Shown here: positions 10,613 through 21,055 of the stretch, one piece after another
Numbering within the stretch: position 1 is the first letter of the stretch
Layout of the letters: every line of letters begins with the position of its first letter
Source of the DNA: Combretum micranthum
Taxonomy: Eukaryota > Streptophyta > Magnoliopsida > Myrtales > Combretaceae
Length of the DNA: 64,000 nt
Direction: 5' to 3'
NCBI GenBank assembly: GCA_024138025.1
Contig: JAMXBD010002262.1
Location: forward strand, 1 to 64,000
Notes under the pieces: generated by a model
What the model was told of the DNA's origin: nothing
Seen by the model: the letters and a program-made list of their open reading frames with translations, nothing else
Databases searched by the model: none
Translations under genes and position numbers: made by a program

Positions 10613-11138
10613 TGATGCAGCATACAAGCGAATGGATATCACAAATCATTGAATCGCACACGATTACCGGTTTGAGATATTCAAAAGCCTAAAGAATTCT
10701 AAGAAATCTAGGCAATTCGCATCAAATTTCAAGATCTAAAACAAAAGATTTGAACTTTGGGGATAAAGAGCAACGCAAGCTCTGAGAAAAGTGTTTAAAA
10801 TGTCAATAGATAATTTCCTCTCACGTGCCCTAGACTTACAATATAAAAGAAGCAAGAAAAGAAACTTAAAAGACACAAAACAAATAAAAGTTGTCGCATA
10901 ATATAAGCCGGCGACCTATAGGTCTATGCTGGTAGCTTATAGGATAAAGGTCGACGGTGTTGAAGACGACCTTAAAGATTTTGATTCTATTCACTTTCAA
11001 ATTCGGCTAAAGGCTGGCAGTGTAAATTCGAATACTAGCGGTGTAAATTTAAAGCCGGCAATGTAGTATGACAGCCTTCAACACATCAACTTGTTCTTCC
11101 GCCCTATTCGATGCTACTCTCTAAGTAGTTATGGTCCA
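10613..11138 (-). mobile_element. LTR of antisense Ty3/gypsy element (family E), copy 1
   Basis: Read on the minus strand the segment starts TGGACC and ends GCATCA, the TG...CA ends of an LTR. It aligns over most of its length with 46406-46867, which lies next to a gag start. It contains GC-rich CCGGCG-type words in AT-rich DNA. It sits where the 3' LTR of the antisense integrase relic to its right would be. No matching 5-bp flanks are visible. Confidence 0.6.
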
Positions 11139-13157
11139 TATATCTATGTTATAAAAAATTCTCAAAATAGAATTAAAATATTATATCAAAAGAAAGATCA
11201 TAAGTTAAACTTAGTATAGAGAAATTACTCATTATTAGTCATCACATAAGACAAGACAATGTGTTTTATAAGCAAATTGTCAAAAAATTATACAATATAT
11301 GCAAAATATTTTCATCAAAATAATTTCTTTGGACATGTACATATAGCTTAACACGAAGTTAACATAGGAAGTGTAAGTGACTTTAGCACATATAGGTTAT
11401 GAATATCGGTAGCAAATGATTCAATAGATTAAGAAGGTCTAGATGTAAGTGGGAGTGGTATGAGATTAATAGGGCATCCAGGTCGATAACTTAGTACAAC
11501 TTTATGGGGACTCAATCCAGTAGACTAATTATTTGAGCTACTGTAAGCAAGTTCTACTAGAAGGATATGATCCCAAATAGATAAATGGTCACCAACCAAA
11601 TACTCCAACAAAGCACATAAAACCCTATTAAGTACTTTAGTTTCACCATTAGCCTAAAAGTGGAATGTAGACAAAAGATGTAATTTTCGACTTAGCATTA
11701 TCCCGAATGTCTTCTAAAGAAAACTCACAATTGTGGCATCCTTGTGTAATATTATAACTTTTGGTGACCTATTTAACCGAACAAACTACAAGAATGACCA
11801 ATTTTGGCATATGATAGATATTTGTAATCATAGAACCATATCATGTTTCTTAGATGCCAGTGGAAAGCCTAACACATGGTCAGTATCTTGTTTTTTTTAA
11901 CTTTGCATTTTCAATGGGATTCATCCTATAAAGTAGTAAATTAGGCTAAGGTGGTCTAAGATATAAGTTTATAGTTGATTGAACATCAAGCATTGGAGGT
12001 AATCTATAAGGAATTTCTTCAAGAATATAATTTTATAATTCCTTAACTAAAGGTTTTACTTTCATGTGTAAGTCTGATCATATGATAGGTAATAACTCCT
12101 TGACCGCTCCAACCTCTAAGGTGTTCAATTCGCTTTTCTCATTACATGAAGGGGTTTCTCTTATTCTATTTTACTAATTAATCCCTTGTTAGTACTTAGC
12201 TTAAGATATTTAGGTAATGAAAGACTAAGCTTAATTTCATTCTATCATGCATGAACACATTAGTGTTAATCCTACCATAATGAACAACATCTCGGTCATA
12301 CATCCAAGATCTCTCTAAAAGAACATGGATGATATCCATGAGTACTACGTCACACCAGATTTTATCTAAGTATGTGGCAAAGTGTAAAGGGACTAAACAC
12401 CTTTAAGTGGCTTGCAATGTGTTCTTGTTAACCTAAATTACTTTATGAGGGTAATGATGTGATTCAGACTTAAGACCTAGTTTAGACATAGTAACTTGTG
12501 AAACAACATTCATGTTACTACCTACATCAATAACTGCCTTATAATAGTGATCATTACACTTATGTGGGTATGGAAAATGCTATTGTGCCTCAATCGTCCT
12601 CTTCTTTAAGTTAGGTAATAGGATACCTAACAATATTCAAGTTGCCTTCATCACAATTTAAGGCAATGTCATCATCATCACTAGTACCCTCTTCTATAAT
12701 ATGTTTCAGCTCCCCACAACCATCATTCTTTAACAACTCTCCTTTTCTTACATAAGAATATTAGATGGACACTCATAAGAAAAATGACCATGACTATGAC
12801 ACTTAAACATCTCTAATTGGAACTAGCCTTGGAACTCTCCATAGCAATACTCTTACCCTTGGTGTTTCTATCCTGAGGCACAGTAAGATTACTATGGTTT
12901 AGGTGCTGTAGGCATACTACTAGTGAATTCGCTAGCTTTTTATCTATTGTTACGACTAAAGATTTGCTCCTCATCTTGAGATCTATACCTTCTTTGTGGT
13001 CTCAATCAATTTTCAATCTCTATGACTTGCTGGAAAGTTTGTTAAAGGTTTCATTATAGTAAGGATGAGGCTTTGTCCTAATATCATGTCATAGGTCATT
13101 TTTAAATGTATATAGTATCAATTTAGACATCTAAAAGTCATCATGCTTAATCAAAAG
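11139..13157 (-). mobile_element. Ty3/gypsy pol and 3' gag relic, antisense, copy 1
   Basis: Minus-strand translation shows decayed Ty3/gypsy parts in order: end of gag with a degenerate zinc knuckle (12767-12815, KCHSHGHFSYEC), protease (12517-12535, VIDVGSNMNVV in place of the usual D-S/T-G), the linker with YDRDVVHYGR, the leader of reverse transcriptase (EEIPYRLPP...PIENAKLKK, ~11900-12060), then directly integrase core (~11170-11890; GETKVLNRVLCALLEYL, STGLSPHKVVLSYRP). The reverse transcriptase core and RNase H are missing, an internal deletion of roughly 1.5 kb ending near 11890. Many stops and shifts make it non-functional. Copy 2 is 35628-37629. Confidence 0.75.
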
Positions 13158-13162
13158 CTCAT

Positions 13163-15900
13163 TGAAATAGCCATGAATTTCCTAATTTACATTTTATAAA
13201 TGTGTTATTGAAATTACATATGATTTTGAAATTTAATATATGTGAATTATGTTGATGCATGAACAATATAATTAGTGCATGTGTTGAATATGTGTCATTT
13301 TGTGTGTGTGTAGTGCAATGAAATTAATATTATTGTATTATATATATTAATATGTGCATAGTGTAATGAATGTGTATGTCTTTTGTAAATTAATATGTGT
13401 GTGTTATGCTTAGAATTTGTCAAAACAACTTTTGAATTATCTAAGAAAATTATTGACAGAGTTCCACAAAGTTTAAGCCTGATTTTTAAGCCCAAATTAA
13501 ACTCAAATGCATTCCAAATTAAGCCAAATTAACCCTAAGTCAAATATACCCCTAAATTCAAACTTTGGATTAGTATTGACCTCAATTTGGATTAATTAGG
13601 GACTCTTTTTGGTAGCCCAATTTTCCATACGAATTTCCTTCTTTCTTTTTCCTTCTCTATTCTTATTTTATCAAACCATAAGCCCTAAACCAAAAACCAA
13701 AATCAAGCTCTTGGAATCAACAATTTCACCAAGACAAAGCCTATTCATGTAAGTTAAATGCAAGCATAATCTTTTGTTTTATTTCCTATCTTGTGTTTTG
13801 GATATAAAACTTATGGTAGGATGAGTAAATGCCAATTGAGTTGATTGATTTATGTATTGATATATGTTAGGTTATGCTTTGTTATTGTGTAAGCTTAGTT
13901 AAGTGTTAGGGAAGTTGTAAGGAGTGTTGATGAGTAGTCGAACTAAATTGAGTGGTTCAAGTGTGGAATTGAAATGTAATTGGTGTTTGAATGTTATAGT
14001 TGGGTGTTTGATGATTAGAAGTAGGGTTTGTGTTGTTTGGATGATGTTTAGAACATATAACAAGTTTTGGAAAGCTTAGAATAAGTTTGGAGGATTTTGA
14101 AAATGAATAGTTTTTATAAAAAAAAACAGGGAAGCAAAACATTTTCGAATAGGTCTGTTTTTGAGGGTACGCTGGTATTTGGTACTTCAATGCCGTTGGC
14201 ATAGAGGCGGTGTTGAAGGTAATCAGAACCTATTTTCTTAAAGCCACTTGAAACACTGCCAACTTTCCCAAGGAAAGTTTATCAGTGTTTATTTTTCGAA
14301 ACGTACGCTGGCTATTAGGATTCAAACGCTGCCGACTTAGTGGCGGTGTGAAATGAGAACAGAATCATAATTTTTAACACCAGACTCAAGGCCGGTGGTG
14401 TAGGACCCAAAGCTGTCAGTATACATGGATACGTTACCGGTGTTGGAGGTATCCACGAGTGTGGACCAATCCCGTGGAACTCTCGAAAAATTTTTAGAAA
14501 TTGGAGTTTTAGTCTACATCGGCTCAAGGACGCCGGCGTAGACTGAAGACTACTGGCATATCCTTAACGCTGCTAGTATTGACAAGTGTTGAGTTTAATA
14601 CATTGCGCACCGGTTCAACGTCGCAGGCGTTGAAGGCCGGCAAGTCCCCTGCAATTTTTATTTTTCAAAAGCTTTCTTCAAAATTTCCCAAAGCTTGATA
14701 TACGATCAATTGAATAATTGTTAAGTATTGTATGATATAATATGATGTTTAAATGCTCTGTTATGACTTTGTAATAATTTATTTGAATTTCTTTGATTGA
14801 TTATATTTAGAACTAGTTAATTAGGGCTTGAACTAAGTGGGAAATTCACTATTGTCTTGAATAGTGATAGATTCTCGCTCGACCAACCCCATTAGTTCTC
14901 GAGCTATCTCAGGTACGCGGTAACTTGCATGTTTCTTTGCTAGGATAAACATTACTTCAAGTTACTCTAAATTAAGAAAAATTTAATAATTGATGAGTGT
15001 TGATTGTCTTTCACGCCGTTGAATCTGGTTCGGAGAGTGGCACCTTACTCAGATTGGGGACATGGTACTTTTCGTTATTGGATAGATTTATTTAGGATAT
15101 ATAAGTACACGAGCTACTTATATCAACTCCCTAAGCGTCGTGATGCGTTACTCAGGATCCCTTAGTATTATGGGCTACGCCGGAAGGTGGGGCTGCCTAG
15201 TCTGTATGAGCAGTAGGGACCACTGAGGCAGGTGGACGTGATACTAGATCCTCGATGTCAAGAGTTTGAATACTCCCATGATGTATGACTAACTAAATAT
15301 TGAATAATAAATTATTGGTTGTTGCATTTTGCATTTAGCTTAAGCATGTGGGAATCACTTTGCATTTGTATTCGTTACTTGTATACTGGGCCATTGGCTC
15401 ATATTTTAACCATTTCAAGTGATGAATCTAACAAGTTTTACACGAGTATGGGGTATGGAACTGATTTCGAGGATTTTCTTGACGATTTGGAGGACTAGAG
15501 ATGACCTTAGACTTGATGGAATCCAAATTTTGTAATAGACTAGTTATGTTAGTCTTGTGATAGTATTTAAAGTTTTAGTTAGATTGTATATGTAATTTTG
15601 TTAAGGCTTGTAAGAAGCCTTTGGATGTAATATTTGTATATAAATATGGACTTAGCTATGTATGACTTAAGTTTATTTATTTTTTTTTTTTTTTGGTGAA
15701 ATATGTTAATGGAGTAGTATGTTTTATTAAAAGTTAAAAAGAAAAACTATGGTTTCTATTATATTAACTATGTGGAATTAGACTAACAATTCCTCAAATA
15801 CTTCTTTTTAGACAACCTTACATATAATCTTACAGGTTATACGTGGTTGAGGAACTGTTATCGTCTATTTTAATTATAGGGGTGGTAACGGGTCCTTACA
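13163..15900 (+). mobile_element. Solo LTR, 2.74 kb, inserted in antisense gag, copy 1
   Basis: The segment begins TGAAATAGCC and ends GGGTCCTTACA, flanked on both sides by CTCAT (13158-13162 and 15901-15905), a perfect 5-bp target duplication. Removing it with one CTCAT lets the minus-strand gag reading continue across the junction. Internal features are LTR-like: CT-rich promoter-like sequence near 13625, GC-rich imperfect inverted repeats at 14165-14640, CAGGTACGCGG at 14909. It has no internal coding region, so it is a solo LTR left by recombination. The plus orientation is inferred from internal similarity to LTRs with known orientation. Confidence 0.87.
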
Positions 15901-15905
15901 CTCAT

Positions 15906-16690
15906 CAAACCTAACCATATATTCCTCAATAGTTTAATTTCGTTGCTTAAGATTAATGTACTGCTAGTAAAGTTTATCCATAGGATAGAGTGATGTATTT
16001 CTCCTTATGCTTAGTTTTCATCTTTATCCAATGCTTTATAGGTGGTTGGTCTTAATCGCAAAAGCTGTCATTCTACATTAGTCAAGTATAATTTGGTTTG
16101 ACCTATTAATAACGTCTTAACAAAATGCACTCTATGATCCTCTGACATCTTATAGAAATCAAGATATTGTTCCATGGTAGTTATCCAATTTATTGGGACT
16201 GCGGGTCAAGACTCTCACTTAATATGGGTGGATCAACCTTGATACGCCTAAGTAATATAATCAACATGATTATCATAGTATGGGTTTTCATAACTAGGCT
16301 CTATGTAATCATCTTCATTGAAATTCCTTTATGGAATGATAAAATGTGCCATGTCCACCCAATGAAAGTTTTGAACTCTATGGTTTCTATGTACGTAACC
16401 TTTAGGAGGTGGGCCATCTATTAAGTTGTAATTCCTATCTAGCACTCAATTTGCAATTTTTTTACTATCATCATAACCAACATATAACCTAGTAGGTTTT
16501 AGGACATTTACACGATAAGAGTTCCTAGTTGGTGACTATGATCATTTAACTTAGCATTAATTTCATTCATCCTATGTATCATTTGCTTAAACATCTCAGC
16601 AATATTGGTTCCCTTAGTTGAGTTACTTTTGAAAAAGATGTACCATGTACCCTACTAATTTTCCCAGAGTTAGATATCTTTTTTTTTATT
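15906..16690 (-). mobile_element. Ty3/gypsy gag N-terminal relic, antisense, copy 1
   Basis: The minus strand encodes decayed gag, including MEQYLDFYKMSEDHRVHFVK (~16110-16170) and IEEYMVRFDE next to the solo-LTR junction. Upstream is the fragment QMIHRMNEINAKLNDHSHQL. It is the 5' continuation of the pol relic at 11139-13157. No intact frame remains, and the element's own 5' LTR is not recognised to the right. Confidence 0.65.
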
Positions 16691-18228
16691 ATTGTTTTGA
16701 AAGTGTAGTGGGATAGGTTCGATCACAATGGTCATATGCATGTAGTGATACACATATCATTAGAGGAGTGATGTGAAAGCACACCCAGAGAATGCTTAAA
16801 AGTGAGAAGGTAGTCTTAGGAGCTCGAGCACACTAGTAACAAGTGGAGGAGCTACATAACACAACTCCACTAATCTAGAGAAAAAACTATGAGTTTTTCA
16901 CTCTGGGCTCTATTTGATCTCTCTTAGTTATTCTAATTTTATGGACTTAGCTCTTTCGACCTTATCAACCTAAAAGTCAAAACCAAGGCATTGTTAGGTT
17001 ATGAGACCTATAACCTAGATTTAACCTTTTGCAAGAAAGGAAAAAAATATTTCTGTGGATTTTTCACTTGGTAGATAATAAAGAAAGATTTTTATCATTA
17101 TTATACCCAAAATTGACACGGGCCTTAAAAGTCAAAATAATTGAAGAAAGAACAAGATATGTGAGTGGCAGAAAAGTAAACAGGAAAATAAATAAAACAA
17201 AAATTAAAATATAGATAGCCAACGAAGTCACTGCATAAAGCAAGGATAATTTTAGTCTGACCTTGATATGGACTTTGTAATTCTTCACCGTAATCGAAGT
17301 TGTAAATGAAAATTCTCCGAAAGAAAATATTATCTCCATAGATTACTGCCATTGAAGGATGAAAATAAATCCTATAATTCTTAAAGTTGAATATCTCATT
17401 AATTTTTGTTCGTCTCAACTCACATGGAAATTGTAATTCGCTTGCAGCATTGGTAAAAATTAAGCCAAGATGAATCCCAAAAAAGAACTTTACGATATTT
17501 TGAATAAAATTAAAAGCAAATGAACGAGATTAATCAACAAAATACAAAGGAAACTGATTGATGGTTTCTCACTACACCGTGAAATTTATAATAATATCTT
17601 ACCATGATAAAAATTTATGGTGGCTTTAAACTACCAATAAAAAGATTTAACCACATTTTTGAAAAGTGGATTTCTTTATTCAATATCCCAATCATTCTAT
17701 TAAACACATGGCTATTTATAACAAAATTAAGGCCAGTCTTAAGATATAAATTTAATCCAACACAATTTATTTAGTCACCTAAAATGAAATAATAAAAATA
17801 CCAATGAATCTAACCATATTTTATCAATATAATAGAGTGATAATATAAGGAGATAAGATAAAAGTAAATCTAACTTAAATAATTATCTAAATAAAATGAT
17901 TAAATATAAAAACCTTGATGCCATCTGCATCTAATGTTGTTCCATCAACAATCTACAAGTATGACATTATTTTCATTGACTGATGACTATAACTATTCCA
18001 CACGGAATACTACATCCAATGTATGTTTTTTCCACAACACCAATAAAGAAGACAGGCATTTATTGGTAACTTGTCTCCGACCTGTTTGCCTCCACAAAAT
18101 TGAAGTCCTATTCCTTGCTAGCGTCGTCTGTCAATGCACATATATTTCATTTTGGTAAAAAAAGAAAAAAGGGAAAAAAATAATGGGTATTAAATCCCAG
18201 ATGATTCATAACTAATAAAATTTTAATA
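16691..18228. other. Non-coding region, possibly 5' leader of the antisense element
   Basis: I see no gene. The first ~300 bp may be leader or LTR sequence of the antisense retroelement. Around 16920 and 17438 copy 2 carries 172 bp and 291 bp that are missing here. ORFs such as 17029-17214 overlap frames on the other strand and resemble no protein. Confidence 0.4.
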
Positions 18229-18236
18229 AATATAGT

Positions 18237-18877
18237 TAAACATAGGCATGGGCCGAGTCGAACGGTTGACTGGGCTTGATCTATCACGGATGAGTCATGG
18301 CCCTGCCCAACCGTACGGGTCATGACCCACTAGCCAACCTGTCGGCTCGGCGGGTCAAAGCCGATTCAAAGCCTCAACCCGTCGACCTGACGAGTAGCGC
18401 AAATCAAAATAAAAAAAAAATATAAAAAAATTTAAAAATACAAGCAAAAAAAAAAGAAATAAATATTTAAACTCATTTTAATGTGAATAGATATTATTTA
18501 TTATGAAATTATTTATTTCCTTCATTTGTTCAAATATGCTTTTTCAGTCTAAGTGTGTGCACTCTAGAATAACTTTCTTATTCAAGTGTGCTTTCTTTAA
18601 TAAATTTTGTTTGTTTTACACAAGTTTGTAATTTAAAAATTTCTATATCTCTATTGTATGATGATCTAATTATGTATTTTTCCTATCAATATAATTTAAA
18701 AAATTTAAGATTTGAAAAAAATTTATTCATGGGTCAAAGGGCTAGGAACCAACCTTGAACCACTAGTTTGAATCGGTCCAGCCCGGCCCTTCATGTCCAC
18801 GGGTCGGTTCTGATTCAATCTTGGCCTGAATCGTGGCTCAGCGGTTTCGGTCCAGTTCAACCCGGCGCCCACCTTTA
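18237..18877. mobile_element. hAT-type MITE with 8-bp target duplication, copy 1
   Basis: The element starts TAAACATAGGCATGGGCCG, and the reverse complement of its end starts TAAAGGTGGGCGCCGGGTTG (TAGAGGTGGGCACCGGG in copy 2). This is the TAGAGGTGGGC-type end common in plant hAT MITEs. AATATAGT flanks both sides (18229-18236 and 18878-18885). Both ends are GC-rich and the middle is AT-rich and non-coding. Copy 2 at 43140-43781 has the same flanks, so insertion preceded duplication. Confidence 0.72.
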
Positions 18878-18935
18878 AATATAGTAGTAAAATGGATAGA
18901 TTTCAATAACAATTATTATACAATTTGCACTGTCT

Positions 18936-18967
18936 AATATATATATATATATATATACACACACACC
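18936..18967. repeat. (TA)n(CA)n microsatellite
   Basis: A run of alternating TA passes into CACACACAC. The copy-2 equivalent near 43839-43863 is shorter, so this locus varies in length between copies. Confidence 0.9.
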
Positions 18968-21055
18968 AACGAATATTCTGCTCCACCAAAGACTATGAAA
19001 GATGAATGTGTTCCAATTTTACATTAATTAAAGGAAAGTTACCAATAAATAGGAAAATAACATTACTATAAACATTATAACAAATGGAGGATTTTTAATG
19101 ACATTACCATTTTCCTAACATTATAACATATTGAGTATTTTTACGAACTTTTTGGATAAGGAGAATTAGATTTTCCTCTCTCCTTTTTTTGTAAAGAAAA
19201 ATTTTCTTAAATTCGTAAATTTCTAGTACGATTGCAATATCATTTAAAATTTCACGTCATCGTTTTCATCACAAATCTAAGTATTAGCAAATTGCTCGAT
19301 TATCATCCATAGAAGTTTCATTATTTTCTTCAATTTGTCTCAAGCTTTTCCATTTGTGCAGCTTGTCGCATAATTTCCTCAAACCTCTGTATATTTTGTA
19401 AATGAAAGGATCCAAACACCACTCACAATTAATTAAATTCAAATAAAATAGTTGGAAAAAATTGGAAGAATTTAATAGAAGGATGAACAAAATTAAATAA
19501 GGGTCGGGGTAAAATAGAATTCAAAGATGGATAATTAGTGGAAATCAGGGCAGAAAATTTAAAAAAGAAAAAGCCTAAGGGAATGGACGGTTGTGATCGT
19601 GCCAAGTGACACTCTAGGGAGAAACCCTAGAGACCTTAGACCCTAGCCCAATATAAATGTCTTATTTTTCTGCTATTGCCTTTTTAGGAAGTTACAAAAA
19701 CCCTAAGGTAAGAAACCTGGACCCTAACCTTGTTGAGATTATAATCAAGTGAGATTAAGAAACAATTAGCACTAATTAGCTGGGATTTCCCGTGTTATGA
19801 CAGGAAATGTGGATGATGAGGATGAACTAGGAGAAAGAGAGCTCAAGGAACTCAAGAAAATTCATAACAAGGTGAGTGTGATGTTTTCAAGTGTCAAAAA
19901 GCCATATTTAAGGTGTTTTAGGTGTAGAATCTGATATAGGGATGTTGGTAGGAAGTGAAGGAACAAGAAAATCAGTTTTGCAAGTGTTTTGGATTTGGAG
20001 AATCACCCGACATTTGCTACAACGAGGTAAAAACCCAAAACTCGACTTTTGTTGAGGTAAACTTGTGATAATGAGGAAATGAGTCATGTCTGAAAGTAAT
20101 AAAGAGGAAGATGAACATGTTTTCAATTTGAAATATGCTATAAACTAACTTTGAGGAGAAATAAATGTTGCTTTGTGTTGAAATTATGGACAAGATTCTG
20201 GAATGAGTAGAAAGTAGTGCTATGGATGTTGGAGTAATTTAAGTAAGGAATTTCACTAGAAACGTTTGGAAAATTTCAATGAAACCATGATAATCTTAGT
20301 AGTTGCTGTCAACATAGGTGATTTGAGCTTTGATCTTGAATTTATTACGCTTTGGCACATGGAAGATGAAAATAGTTGAGTTTAGGCATATATACAACAT
20401 CTAGTACCATTAGATCACCATAGGATTGGTTTAAAAACTTGTTTTGATGAAAAAAATGAAGTTTAAAACGTAAAAACATAAACCTAGAAGAGCATGATGG
20501 AAACATAACAACGTGTTTCCCGCTGTGTTTTAACTGATCTCTAAAACACAATGAAATAAAAATAGGACAGCACGAGGGAAACACGGCGTCATGTTTACCA
20601 CCGTGTTTCTGTAAGCCTCTAGATTTTTTGGTAAATATAAGAAAACCCTAAGAACCGGAAGTCAAACCGAAACCCTAAAGTTAACCTAGTTCTATGTTTA
20701 GTGTAGTGAATCTAGATCCGGCAATCTCGTGTTCTTAAACCTTAGACAACAAAATTAAGATAATTGTGGAAAATGGTTCGTAATAATATAAAAAACTTAA
20801 AAATATCAGATTTACAATTTTCTAGTGTCTTTTAGATCCGAACGGGATCAGTTTTTAAAAATCATGCCCCGGTGCATCGAATGGTGAAAATATTTCGACA
20901 ACACCAATAGACTCGTAAAAATATAATGTTTTCAAAAATATCAGTTTTAGAATTTTTCGGTAACTAAAAATATCAGATAAAGGCCGTTTACGCGTATTTT
21001 ATTTACTACCGGTATCTTAATTGTCTAGTTTACTATTCATAATACTTTTCTACTA
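18968..21055 (+). mobile_element. LTR-like sequence with TATA and GC-rich inverted words, copy 1
   Basis: No gene is supported. A TATA-like AATATAAATG at ~19649, a splice-donor-like AAGGTGAGTG at ~19870, and GC-rich imperfect inverted repeats at 20480-20620 (AAACACGGCG ... ACCACCGTGTTTC) together resemble the 5' half of long plant Ty3/gypsy LTRs. The ends could not be defined. It is conserved to 45963 in copy 2. ORFs such as 19908-20126 on the minus strand lie in this sequence and look non-coding. Confidence 0.4.

Larger units (their letters stand above)
1..21055 (+). repeat. Large tandem duplication, copy 1
   Basis: This stretch is the first copy of a segment of at least 21 kb that recurs in the same orientation at about 24537-45963. 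The offset between copies grows from about 24.44 kb at the receptor kinase to about 24.90 kb near 19900, through small indels and two larger blocks present only in copy 2. The left end is cut by the window edge. The right end of shared sequence is 21055, just after a TACTATT-rich run. The same genes and nested transposons lie in the same order in both copies, so the transposons were in place before duplication. Confidence 0.93.

Noticed and set aside
10420..10692. 90-codon ORF identical in both duplication copies (34912-35184)
   Set aside because: It crosses into the LTR starting at 10613 and resembles no protein; identity is explained by the recent duplication, since neighbouring non-coding DNA is nearly as similar.
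17029..17214. Small ORF with opposing ORFs at 17064-17339 and 17125-17418
   Set aside because: Low-complexity Lys/Ile-rich translation of AT-rich DNA, overlapping on both strands, without homology I recognise.
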